From Deltaproteobacteria bacterium (lineage in GTDB: Bacteria; Desulfobacterota; Desulfarculia; Adiutricales; Adiutricaceae), in contig JAITJT010000134.1 of NCBI GenBank assembly GCA_031278795.1, positions 1 through 5,842 on the forward strand: DNA of 5,842 nt, read 5' to 3'. Positions 1 through 5,470 of this stretch are shown here, one piece after another (position 1 is the first letter of the stretch; each line of letters begins with the position of its first letter). The position numbers and the translations under genes are program-made. The notes beneath the pieces were generated by a model. The model searched no databases. It had not been told where the DNA came from and saw only the letters and a program-made list of their open reading frames with translations.

Positions 1-30
1 CACGGCGTAATTCACGGCGCGTGCATTTAA

Positions 31-207
31 ATGGAGCTTAAACAGTTAGCTTGCCAGTGGCTTAAGGCTATCCAGGCGGATGCCCCAGCCGCGCCTTTAA
101 CGCTCGCCCTTTTGGTGACTATTATACTCTTCTCCTTAACACGCCAAAACTTTTGGCTGATTTTAAAGGATAAGCTTACAGGATGCCGGTGGTGTCGACA
201 TCGCTAG
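31..207 (+). CDS. possible small membrane protein (58 aa), convergent with ctpA
   Basis: An ATG at 31 opens a 58-codon frame ending in TAG at 205-207. The predicted peptide has a polar N-terminus (MELKQLACQW), then an uninterrupted hydrophobic stretch at about residues 25-47 (core LALLVTIILF followed by NFWLIL), then a basic Cys-containing tail (GCRWCRHR). This resembles a single-pass membrane micro-protein. An in-frame TAA lies immediately before the ATG, so the frame cannot extend leftward, and I see no strong ribosome binding site. The last 32 bases overlap the 3' end of the convergent ctpA gene. I recognise no family. It may be a chance open frame in a spacer, or the leading part of the region downstream of a gene lying to the left. 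Confidence 0.25.
   Translation: MELKQLACQWLKAIQADAPAAPLTLALLVTIILFSLTRQNFWLILKDKLTGCRWCRHR
143..157. repeat. near-perfect inverted repeat downstream of ctpA
   Basis: GCCAAAA-C-TTTTGGC has 7-base arms around one central base; as RNA it would fold as about 5-6 bp with a 3-5 base loop. It lies 19 bases past the ctpA stop codon. No T-run follows it on the minus strand, and only a weak TGATTTT follows on the plus strand, so it is a poor match to an intrinsic terminator. It may still mark the transcript end of ctpA. Confidence 0.3.
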
Positions 208-1663
208 CTGGATCCCCCAGGGCCAGGGGGCTGTTGGGTAGCTGGGACTCCCCGGTGTAGGTGTTTTTAACCTCGCCCTTCTGGAGCATGGCGAAGGCGG
301 CGGCCAGTTGCTTGTCCACGGCCAGGCGCTCCTCCACGGTCATCTGGACATAGGGCTTGTCCGGGGCCACGTAGGCCTCTTCTTCCTCAGGGTTTTCACC
401 TTCGGTCTTTCCGTCCTCGCCCTTCTTGTCGGAATCCTTGGACTGGTTCTTGTCGCTTCTTCCCTTCTCGTCCTTGGGGTCCAAGTGGCCCTCCAGATCC
501 TCCTCACGGGGCATCTGGAAGTTGGGCGGAAGCGGGTTCTTCACTATCACATCCGGCTTGATGCCGTCAAGCTGAATGGAGCGTCCGGTGGGGGTGTAGA
601 ACCTGGCGGTGGTTATACGCATGCCCGAGCCGTCCGGAAGGGGCACGATGGACTGCACCGAGCCCTTGCCAAAGGTCTGGGTGCCCAGGATGAGGGCGCG
701 CCCGTAATCCTGGAGCGCGCCGGCCACTATCTCAGAGGCTGAGGCCGAGCCCTCGTTTACCAAGACTATCATAGGCACGTCGTAGGGGATGATGGCCGAG
801 CGGTCGGAGCGGTAGACCACGTCTTGGTCCTGCCTGCGGCCCTTGGTCTCAACCACCGGGACGTGGCCCAAAAAGGCGCCGGAGACCATGATGGACTGAT
901 CCAGAAGGCCGCCTGGATCGTTTCTGAGGTCCAGGATGAGCCCGGAGATGGGCTGCTTCTTGCGGAGGGTGGAGATGGCCTGCTCCAGCTCGGTGGTGGT
1001 GCCGCCCTGGAAGTTACGGATATGCACGTAGCCAATGCCTCCGCCCATCTCCAAGTGCCTAACCGAGATGAGGGGGATCTTGCTCCTAATGACGGTTACC
1101 TGGAAGGGCTCCTTCACGCCCGGGCGTAGGATGAGGAAAGTGACCTTGCTACCCACCGGGCCGCGGATGATCTTAACGGCCTCCATTAGGGTCATGTCCG
1201 TGGTGGACTTGCCGTCTATGGAGATTATCTGGTCACCGGAGAGTATCCCCGCCCGGAATGCCGGGGTGTCCTCTATGGGGGAGACCACGGTGATGAGGTT
1301 CTCCTTCATGGTGATCTCAACACCCACCCCGGTGAAGGCCCCCTGGTTCTCCTGCTTGAGCTCTATCATCTCATCCGCGGTGAAGAAAGAGGAGTGGGGA
1401 TCCAAGCTGGAGAGCATTCCCCTCACGGCCCCGTGGAGAAGAGTCGTGTTATTGGGCTCCTCCACGAAGCGGGTGTTCACCTCATAGAAGACCCGGGCGA
1501 GTATCTTAAAGGAATCGTATATTTTGAAGTCAGTCCCCGTATTGGTGCTGGTGGTGGGGGTGGAGGCGGCGCTTCCTTGGGACACGGTGAAGAGGACCAC
1601 AAGGGTCGCAAGGACAATGAGCCTTATTAGCCTCTGGGGAATGAACTCTTTTTGCGAGGGCAT
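176..1663 (-). CDS. ctpA: C-terminal processing protease, S41 family (CtpA/Prc type)
   Basis: This is a 495-residue periplasmic serine protease that cleaves exported proteins near their C-termini. Residues 1-33 form a Sec signal peptide: basic start, hydrophobic core LIRLIVLATLVVLF, small residues at the SAA/S cleavage area. A PDZ domain spans about 108-184 (GVGVEI, RAGILSGDQIISIDG). The S41 core spans about 200-375, with ILDLRNDPGG, the catalytic Ser308 in GSASASE, and the catalytic Lys333 in FGKGSVQ 25 residues later, the spacing known for this family. A highly charged Lys/Glu/Asp-rich linker (about 385-435) precedes the C-terminal segment. The ATG at 1663 is chosen because GGAG (1670-1673) lies 6 bases upstream. 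An in-frame TTG at 1708 would add 15 residues before the signal peptide and lacks a ribosome binding site. The gene follows the Fur-family gene after 147 bases. Family assignment is secure; its substrates are unknown. Confidence 0.95.
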   Translation of the reverse strand: MPSQKEFIPQRLIRLIVLATLVVLFTVSQGSAASTPTTSTNTGTDFKIYDSFKILARVFYEVNTRFVEEPNNTTLLHGAVRGMLSSLDPHSSFFTADEMIELKQENQGAFTGVGVEITMKENLITVVSPIEDTPAFRAGILSGDQIISIDGKSTTDMTLMEAVKIIRGPVGSKVTFLILRPGVKEPFQVTVIRSKIPLISVRHLEMGGGIGYVHIRNFQGGTTTELEQAISTLRKKQPISGLILDLRNDPGGLLDQSIMVSGAFLGHVPVVETKGRRQDQDVVYRSDRSAIIPYDVPMIVLVNEGSASASEIVAGALQDYGRALILGTQTFGKGSVQSIVPLPDGSGMRITTARFYTPTGRSIQLDGIKPDVIVKNPLPPNFQMPREEDLEGHLDPKDEKGRSDKNQSKDSDKKGEDGKTEGENPEEEEAYVAPDKPYVQMTVEERLAVDKQLAAAFAMLQKGEVKNTYTGESQLPNSPLALGDPASDVDTTGIL

Positions 1664-1669
1664 TGGAAA

Positions 1670-1673
1670 CTCC
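1670..1673 (-). promoter_or_regulatory. ribosome binding site deciding the ctpA start
   Basis: GGAG on the minus strand lies 6 bases before the ATG at 1663. It favours this start over the upstream TTG at 1708. Confidence 0.7.
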
Positions 1674-1712
1674 AAAATTAAATAAATCCGTACTTGGTTA
1701 CGAGCCAAAAGC

Positions 1713-1760
1713 GCTACTCTTATGCCAAAGAAAAAAAACCCTCAGATAGATAAGAGTAGC
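1713..1760. repeat. 11-bp perfect inverted repeat in the fur-ctpA spacer
   Basis: GCTACTCTTAT at 1713-1723 is the exact reverse complement of ATAAGAGTAGC at 1750-1760, with 26 bases between the arms. On the transcribed (minus) strand the loop contains GAGGG followed by eight T residues. Just upstream in that direction is a small CCCC-AAAA-GGGG hairpin (1763-1774). The arrangement could be a terminator or attenuator between fur and ctpA, or a two-arm operator. The long loop makes it an atypical intrinsic terminator. Confidence 0.5.
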
Positions 1761-1810
1761 TAGCCCCTTTTGGGGTAATAGGCCCGCTTAAGCCATTACA
1801 GTTTAGGTTT

Positions 1811-2284
1811 TCACTCTTGAATGTCTTGGCAATGGGAGCAGAGGCCCCATATCTCGAACTTGTGGCCCAGGGACTTGAAACCTTCCTGGCGGGCTATCCT
1901 CTGCTCCACCTGGGCCAGCTCCGGGGCTGAGAACTCGAAGATCCTCCGGCAGTTGAGACAGCGCAGATGGCTGTGGTGCTCACGGCCGTAGACCTTCTCA
2001 TAGTGCATGTGCCCATCCTCGAGGTAAACCTCGGCTAGGAGCCCGGCTTTTATCATGAGGGGGATGGCCCTGTAGATGGAGGCCTTGGAGATGGGTTTTT
2101 TGGAACGCAAGGTCATGAAGAGCTCATCTACGTCAAAGTGATCGTGATTCCTCAAGATGGCCTCGGCTATGGCCTCTCGCTCACGGGTAACCCGGTAGCG
2201 GTTGGCTTTCAGAAAAGCGCGGAAGGCATCCAACTCATCGCTTAGCACCCCTGTCTTTTTTTCGGGTTTTTTTATTGTTGACAT
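1811..2284 (-). CDS. Fur-family metal-dependent transcriptional regulator
   Basis: From the ATG at 2284 the protein has 157 residues, the normal size for Fur, Zur or PerR proteins. It has an N-terminal winged-helix DNA-binding half (RVTREREAIAEAIL at about 31-44; the recognition helix region SKASIYRAI at 66-74) and a C-terminal metal-binding dimerisation half. Two CxxC pairs (Cys109/112 and Cys149/152) form the structural zinc site. Likely regulatory ligands are His47/His49, Glu96, the HHSH cluster (103-106), Glu117 and His141. At the position where PerR uses an Asp for peroxide sensing, the sequence IFEF has Glu, so a Fur- or Zur-like metal sensor is more likely than PerR. Which metal it senses cannot be read from the sequence. 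An upstream in-frame ATG at 2377 would add a 31-residue hydrophobic/basic tail unlike the family and falls at the predicted transcription start, so I reject it. ctpA lies downstream on the same strand. The start at 2284 has only a weak ribosome binding site. Confidence 0.93.
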   Translation of the reverse strand: MSTIKKPEKKTGVLSDELDAFRAFLKANRYRVTREREAIAEAILRNHDHFDVDELFMTLRSKKPISKASIYRAIPLMIKAGLLAEVYLEDGHMHYEKVYGREHHSHLRCLNCRRIFEFSAPELAQVEQRIARQEGFKSLGHKFEIWGLCSHCQDIQE

Positions 2285-2384
2285 TAGTTTTTTCGTTAAT
2301 TTTGAAAAAAAGATCCTGGGCCTTTTTAGGAACAGAAGAGCACAGGCACTAATCAACTGCGCCTCTGGGCACAACATCCTGACA

Positions 2385-2414
2385 ATGTTAGCACAAAGGC
2401 AAATATATAATCAA
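2385..2414 (-). promoter_or_regulatory. candidate sigma70-type promoter for the Fur-family gene
   Basis: On the minus strand, TTGATT (2414-2409) and TAACAT (2390-2385) are separated by 18 bases, and TGC directly before TAACAT makes an extended -10. Transcription would begin near 2377, leaving a leader of roughly 90 bases before the ATG at 2284. A 5-7-5 inverted repeat, AACAT (2373-2377) and ATGTT (2385-2389), overlaps the -10. Pattern match only. Confidence 0.4.
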
Positions 2415-2419
2415 GATAA
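2405..2419. promoter_or_regulatory. possible Fur/PerR-type operator overlapping the -35
   Basis: ATATAATCAAGATAA agrees with the published PerR box TTATAATNATTATAA at 11 of 14 defined positions and less well with the Fur 7-1-7 motif. It covers the predicted -35 of the Fur-family gene, where a repressor would act in autoregulation. The surroundings are AT-rich, so a chance match is quite possible. Confidence 0.3.
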
Positions 2420-2747
2420 CTTTTTGTTCGCATTTTGAACTATTTAAGGGCTAAACGACTAATAGAGCCCCCATTTCCCACATCTAGCCACTCTTAGCCC
2501 CAAGCCTCTTCCCACTCCCCCTAGGGCTTATAAAGGCTTATAACACCTTTATAATAGGCGGCTTTGCCCTTAGAGGGCCTTATCCAAGACCAGAGGCTAA
2601 GGAGTTGGGCCTTAAAAAGGCTTATATACTTGGGATTTTATCTAAAGGCCTAAGAAAAAGCCTTAAATACCAGGGCTAAAAATCAAAAACCTATTATAAA
2701 GGCATGTTTATAAGGGCTTAAACACAGTAGCTTAAAGCCTTTTCCTA

Positions 2748-2802
2748 GGGTGACACCCGTAGCATCCCTCTCAAGAGAGCTGCTCTGGCTAAGGGAGGTG
2801 TC
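2748..2802. ncRNA. candidate structured RNA or attenuator element (strand undetermined)
   Basis: This short GC-richer island contains nested complementarity. GACACC at 2752-2757 pairs perfectly with GGTGTC at 2797-2802. Inside, AGCA (2761-2764) pairs with TGCT (2781-2784), and CTCT (2768-2771) pairs with AGAG (2776-2779) around a CAAG tetraloop. An alternative hairpin, GGGT-GAC-ACCC (2748-2758), competes with the closing helix, so two exclusive folds are possible. I do not recognise a known riboswitch, 6S, SRP or tmRNA signature. On the minus strand it would lie in the 3' region after rsfS or the far 5' region of the Fur-family gene. Confidence 0.25.
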
Positions 2803-2845
2803 TCGCCTTACTCTTTAAACCTTTTGGGGATTTTTTCAAGGCCTA

Positions 2846-2862
2846 AAGGCTTTATAAGCCTT
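2846..2862. repeat. 7-bp hairpin in the rsfS downstream region
   Basis: AAGGCTT-TAT-AAGCCTT has perfect 7-base arms and a 3-base loop, about 75 bases past the rsfS stop. No T-run follows directly on either strand, so it is not a canonical terminator, but it could stabilise the 3' end of the gpsA-nadD-rsfS message. Confidence 0.4.
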
Positions 2863-2937
2863 AGAGGCATTTTATAGCCTTAGCTAAATAGACATCTAGA
2901 TGCCTTAAGCTTAGCCCTAGGAGTCTTTAGCTTACGC

Positions 2938-3600
2938 TTAAATCTTCTTCTTCCTAGGGCCCAGGGTGAGCATGTCCACCCGGGGGGCGTCGGCGTAGAG
3001 GCCCTCCAGGTCGTAGAGCTCCCTGGCGTCGGGTAGGAAGAGGTGGACTATCACGTCACCTAGGTCCAGTAGGGCCCAGCGGGTGTCAGAGGCGCTGAGG
3101 CCCTCCACCCCCAGGGGTCTTCCCCCGGCCTCTTTGACCCTCAGCATTATCTTCTCGGCCACGGATTTAACCTGCCTGGAGTTGTCTAGGCTGGCTATGT
3201 AGAAAAAGTCGGTTATCTGGGACAGACCGACCAGGTTGAGGAGTACCGGGGAGATTATCTTATGCTCCAGGGCGGCTTTCACCACCAGGGTGGCCAGCTC
3301 CCTACTCTCCGGCGGGCTCTTGCGCTTAAGCTTGGCCTTGGGCCCGCCCTGGTGGGCGAGCATGCCCTTCTTGAGGCTCTCAAGCTCCATCTGCCTCTGG
3401 GGGGATTTTCTGGGGCTAGGGGCCTTTCTAGGGGATTTCTCCCTAGGTCCTTTAACTGGGGGCTTGGTAGCCGCCCTTTTGCTGGGGGCCTTGGCACTAG
3501 CTTTTGCCCCGCTCGTCCTCTTGGGGGGGGCACTAGCCCCCCTCTCCTTTTCAATCCCCTCTTTGGGGGATTCCGTTCCAAACTTTGCGACTTTTGGCAT
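2938..3600 (-). CDS. rsfS: ribosomal silencing factor RsfS with a long basic N-terminal extension
   Basis: RsfS (Iojap family) binds protein uL14 on the 50S subunit and blocks subunit joining when nutrients are scarce. The 220-residue product has its conserved domain at about 100-212: DFFYIASLDNSRQV, GRPLGVEG, RWALLDLGDVIVHLF, ELYDLEGLYADAP. Family members usually have about 105-130 residues. The first ~99 residues here are a Lys/Arg/Pro/Ala/Ser-rich, apparently disordered tail with two SPRK motifs (56-59, 62-65). The ATG at 3600 follows GAGGTG (3604-3609), so the extension is probably translated. Met71 (3390), preceded by AGAGG at a tight 3-base spacing, could give a 150-residue short form. 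A C8 homopolymer (3523-3530, codons 24-27) sits in the tail. It is the last gene of the gpsA-nadD-rsfS unit. Domain assignment is secure; the role of the tail is unknown. Confidence 0.93.
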   Translation of the reverse strand: MPKVAKFGTESPKEGIEKERGASAPPKRTSGAKASAKAPSKRAATKPPVKGPREKSPRKAPSPRKSPQRQMELESLKKGMLAHQGGPKAKLKRKSPPESRELATLVVKAALEHKIISPVLLNLVGLSQITDFFYIASLDNSRQVKSVAEKIMLRVKEAGGRPLGVEGLSASDTRWALLDLGDVIVHLFLPDARELYDLEGLYADAPRVDMLTLGPRKKKI

Positions 3601-3603
3601 CTA

Positions 3604-3609
3604 CACCTC
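3604..3609 (-). promoter_or_regulatory. strong ribosome binding site for full-length RsfS
   Basis: GAGGTG on the minus strand is a 6-base match to the anti-Shine-Dalgarno complement, 3 bases before the ATG at 3600. It supports translation of the basic extension rather than starting only at Met71. Confidence 0.65.
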
Positions 3610-3611
3610 TT

Positions 3612-3668
3612 TTTGATTAGTCGTTTGATTAGTCATGGCTTAGGTATGGCTTAGGTTTGGTTTTGGTT
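3612..3668. repeat. consecutive short tandem duplications in the nadD-rsfS junction
   Basis: Read on the plus strand, TTTGATTAGTC occurs twice with period 12 (3612-3622, 3624-3634). ATGGCTTAGGT follows twice with period 11 (3635-3645, 3646-3656), then a TTTGG/TTTTGG/TTTGG stretch. The second ATGGCTTAGGT copy contains the nadD stop codon, and the TTTGG stretch encodes the last residues of NadD (PNQNQT). The pattern fits successive replication-slippage events. Confidence 0.75.
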
Positions 3669-4355
3669 TGGACTTGTTTCGGCGCTTTTAGCGTAGAGGC
3701 CGTGCTCCAGGAGGTAATCCAAGACCTGGTCCGGGACCAGGTAGCGAATGGACTTCCCCTCCTTGAGGCGGCCGCGGAGATCCGTGGACGATATGCTGAG
3801 CCGCGAGCTCTCAAAGAAATATATGGGCTTGAGGCCCGTGAGGAAATAAGCCTCCTCGTGCGAGCTCCAGTGGGCCTTCTCACCAAAACAGCCCTCCAGG
3901 ACGCTACCTAAAAGCCTCCTGGAGCCAGGGGTGTCAGGGCGTATATTTACCACAAAGGAGGCCAGCTGAAAAAGGTCCTTGAACCTCTTCCAGAGGTTTA
4001 TGTTGCGGAAGGAGTCGAAGCCCACCAGGAAGAAGAGCTCCTCGTTGGTCTCGAGTCCGTCGTGGAGCACCCTTAGGGTGTTTATGGTGTAGCTGGGGGT
4101 GGACAGCCTAGCCTCCAGATCCGAGGCCACAAAGCCGGGCCTGGTGCTTATGGCCATCTCCACCATTTTATAGCGGTCCTGGAAGGAGGCCAGCTCGTCC
4201 TCCCCCTTGTGGGGGGGGATGGCCGAGGGCATGAAGAGTACCTTACTTAGGTTATAGCGCCAGGCTATCTCCTCGGCGGCCCTCAGGTGCCCCAGGTGCA
4301 CCGGGTTGAAGGCCCCGCCCATGACCCCTAGCCGAGAAAGTCCAGATTCCTCCAT
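3651..4355 (-). CDS. nadD: nicotinate-nucleotide adenylyltransferase
   Basis: This cytosolic enzyme transfers AMP from ATP to nicotinate mononucleotide, giving deamido-NAD, the penultimate step of NAD synthesis. The 234-residue product has the nucleotidyltransferase signature GGAFNPVHLGHL (13-24), the substrate-loop motif PPHK (47-50), TPSYTINTL (86-94), GFDSFRNINLWKR (112-124) and the C-terminal ISSTDLRGRL (188-197) followed by YLVPDQVLDYLLEHGLY, all typical of NadD. Length is usual apart from a repeat-derived tail after Tyr221. The ATG at 4355 shares one base with the gpsA stop codon (TAATG), with GGAG-type sequence 6 bases upstream, indicating translational coupling. nadD next to rsfS is a very common bacterial arrangement; gpsA upstream is less usual. 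The assignment is confident. Confidence 0.95.
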   Translation of the reverse strand: MEESGLSRLGVMGGAFNPVHLGHLRAAEEIAWRYNLSKVLFMPSAIPPHKGEDELASFQDRYKMVEMAISTRPGFVASDLEARLSTPSYTINTLRVLHDGLETNEELFFLVGFDSFRNINLWKRFKDLFQLASFVVNIRPDTPGSRRLLGSVLEGCFGEKAHWSSHEEAYFLTGLKPIYFFESSRLSISSTDLRGRLKEGKSIRYLVPDQVLDYLLEHGLYAKSAETSPNQNQT

Positions 4356-5437
4356 TACCTTCTCCCCCTCTTGAGTACCTCTGGATGCACCTCCTCTTTG
4401 AGCCTTCTGGTTAAAAGATCCACCATGCCCTGCTTCAGGGGTTTACCCTCGTAGAGTACCCTGTAGACCTCCCTGCAGGTGGGCATGCCCACCTTAAGCT
4501 TCTGGGCCATGCCCCAGATGCTTTTGGCGTTCTTAACCCCCTCGGCCACGTCGTGGCGGCCGGAGAGTATCTGCTCCAAGGTCTCACCCTTCCCCAGCCT
4601 CAAACCCACCTGGCGGTTGCGGGATAAGGCCCCGGTGGCCGTTAGTATTAGATCGCCAATCCCTGAGAGCCCGGAGAGGGTCATGGGGTGGGCCCCCATC
4701 ACCTCGGCTAGCCTGGTCATCTCGGAGAGCGCCCTGGTTAAAAAGGCCGCCCTGGCGTTAAGCCCCAGCTCCAGGCCGTCGCAGATGCCCGCGGCAATGG
4801 CGTAGACGTTTTTTAAGGCCCCTCCCAGCTCCACGCCCAAGGTGTCCGTGCTGGTGTAGATCCGGAAGGTGGGTGCCGAGAGCAGGCACTGCACCGCCTT
4901 GGCGGTCTCCACATCCTCCATGCCCAGGGTCAAGGCCGTGGGCAGGCCCTTGGACACCTCTAAAGCGAAGCTGGGCCCGGAGAGGGCCCCCACCGCGCTC
5001 CTAATGCCCTTTGGGGTCTCTTTTTTCAAGATCTCACTCATGGTGAGAAAGGTCTCGTCCTCTATGCCCTTGGAAACAGATACCTGGACAGAGCCGTCCT
5101 CCAGGTGTGGAGAGAGGAGCAGAGCCACCTCCCTCATGCCGTGGCTGGGCACGGCCCAGAGGATGAGCTGGGAGTCCTTGATGGCTTCTTGGGGATTGGT
5201 GGTGGCTTTGATGGCGGGAGGTAGGGATACCCCGGGGAGGAAGGCGGGATTCTTGTGCTTTTGGTTTATCTCGGAGGCGATTTCCTCGCGGCGGGCCCAG
5301 AGCTTAACCGACATGCCCTGGCGTACGGCGTGCATGGCCAAGGTGGTGCCCCAGGCGCCGGCGCCGATTACCGCGGCGTTTTTGCCGTTGGAGGTGAAGC
5401 TCTTGAGGAAATCTTCGGGTATCTTTGCTGAATTAAT
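4355..5437 (-). CDS. gpsA: NAD(P)-dependent glycerol-3-phosphate dehydrogenase; start codon unresolved
   Basis: GpsA reduces dihydroxyacetone phosphate to sn-glycerol 3-phosphate, the backbone for phospholipids, in the cytosol. Counting from the ATT at 5437 (360 residues), the Rossmann motif VIGAGAWGTTLA is at 23-34. It is followed by NPAFLPG, WAVPSHGMR, VSVSKGIE (Lys123), GPSFA (154-158), ELGGALKNVYAIAAGI with the catalytic Lys209, and GIGDLILT with Asp262, then SRNR and VAEGV. The body is intact and of normal length. The oddity is the start: from the in-frame TAG at 5459-5461 to the TTG at 5341 there is no ATG, GTG or TTG, and starting at that TTG would delete the NAD-binding glycine loop. 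I place the start at ATT 5437 because AGAGG (5447-5451) lies 9 bases upstream. This is a guess; other options are ATA 5422, readthrough from ATG 5470, or a sequence error. Stop codon overlaps nadD by one base. Confidence 0.88.
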   Translation of the reverse strand: MNSAKIPEDFLKSFTSNGKNAAVIGAGAWGTTLAMHAVRQGMSVKLWARREEIASEINQKHKNPAFLPGVSLPPAIKATTNPQEAIKDSQLILWAVPSHGMREVALLLSPHLEDGSVQVSVSKGIEDETFLTMSEILKKETPKGIRSAVGALSGPSFALEVSKGLPTALTLGMEDVETAKAVQCLLSAPTFRIYTSTDTLGVELGGALKNVYAIAAGICDGLELGLNARAAFLTRALSEMTRLAEVMGAHPMTLSGLSGIGDLILTATGALSRNRQVGLRLGKGETLEQILSGRHDVAEGVKNAKSIWGMAQKLKVGMPTCREVYRVLYEGKPLKQGMVDLLTRRLKEEVHPEVLKRGRR

Positions 5438-5458
5438 AGGTTGAAACCTCTGTGGAAT

Positions 5459-5470
5459 CTAGTGTGGCAT
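5459..5470 (-). other. three-codon in-frame leader ATG-CCA-CAC-TAG before gpsA
   Basis: The only ATG in the gpsA frame upstream of its Rossmann motif is at 5470, and it is terminated by TAG at 5461-5459. Without that TAG the frame would run unbroken into GpsA. It could be a minimal uORF, a readthrough or recoded TAG, or a mutated or misread codon. No strong ribosome binding site precedes the ATG. Confidence 0.5.

Larger units (their letters stand above)
2420..2937. other. long non-coding, low-complexity spacer between rsfS and the Fur-family gene
   Basis: I find no convincing coding frame in these 518 bases on either strand; the best candidates are about 20 codons or shorter and lack ribosome binding sites. 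The DNA is AT-richer than the genes and dominated by short related words in both orientations (GGCTTA, TAAGGC, AAAGGC, GCCTTA, GGCTTATA). These pair into many small hairpins, for example GCCTT-AAA-AAGGC at 2609-2621. One more complex, higher-GC island near 2748-2810 stands apart and is listed separately. TATAAT on the plus strand at 2550-2555 has no good -35 partner. Confidence 0.6.

Noticed and set aside
308..1630. Several plus-strand open frames opposite ctpA
   Set aside because: They lie antisense to a conserved protease, have biased composition and show no recognisable domains; they are by-products of GC-rich coding on the other strand.
1664..1708. Extended ctpA start at the TTG at 1708
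   Set aside because: It adds 15 residues ahead of a complete signal peptide and has no ribosome binding site, while the ATG at 1663 has GGAG at ideal spacing.
2285..2377. Longer Fur-family protein starting at the ATG at 2377
   Set aside because: The extra 31 residues are unlike the family N-terminus, and the codon falls on the predicted transcription start. The 157-residue form matches the family length.
2816..2878. 20-codon minus-strand frame starting MPLRLIKPLG
   Set aside because: It has no ribosome binding site and is made of the low-complexity repeat words of the spacer.
3236..3911. Plus-strand and alternative-frame open frames across rsfS and nadD
   Set aside because: They overlap conserved domains read in the correct frame. 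Their Gly/Leu/Pro-rich or Arg/Ser/Pro-rich composition reflects the low-complexity rsfS tail and off-frame reading of nadD.
4355..5341. gpsA starting at the TTG at 5341
   Set aside because: This would remove the VIGAGAWG part of the NAD-binding loop, which is clearly encoded upstream in the same frame.
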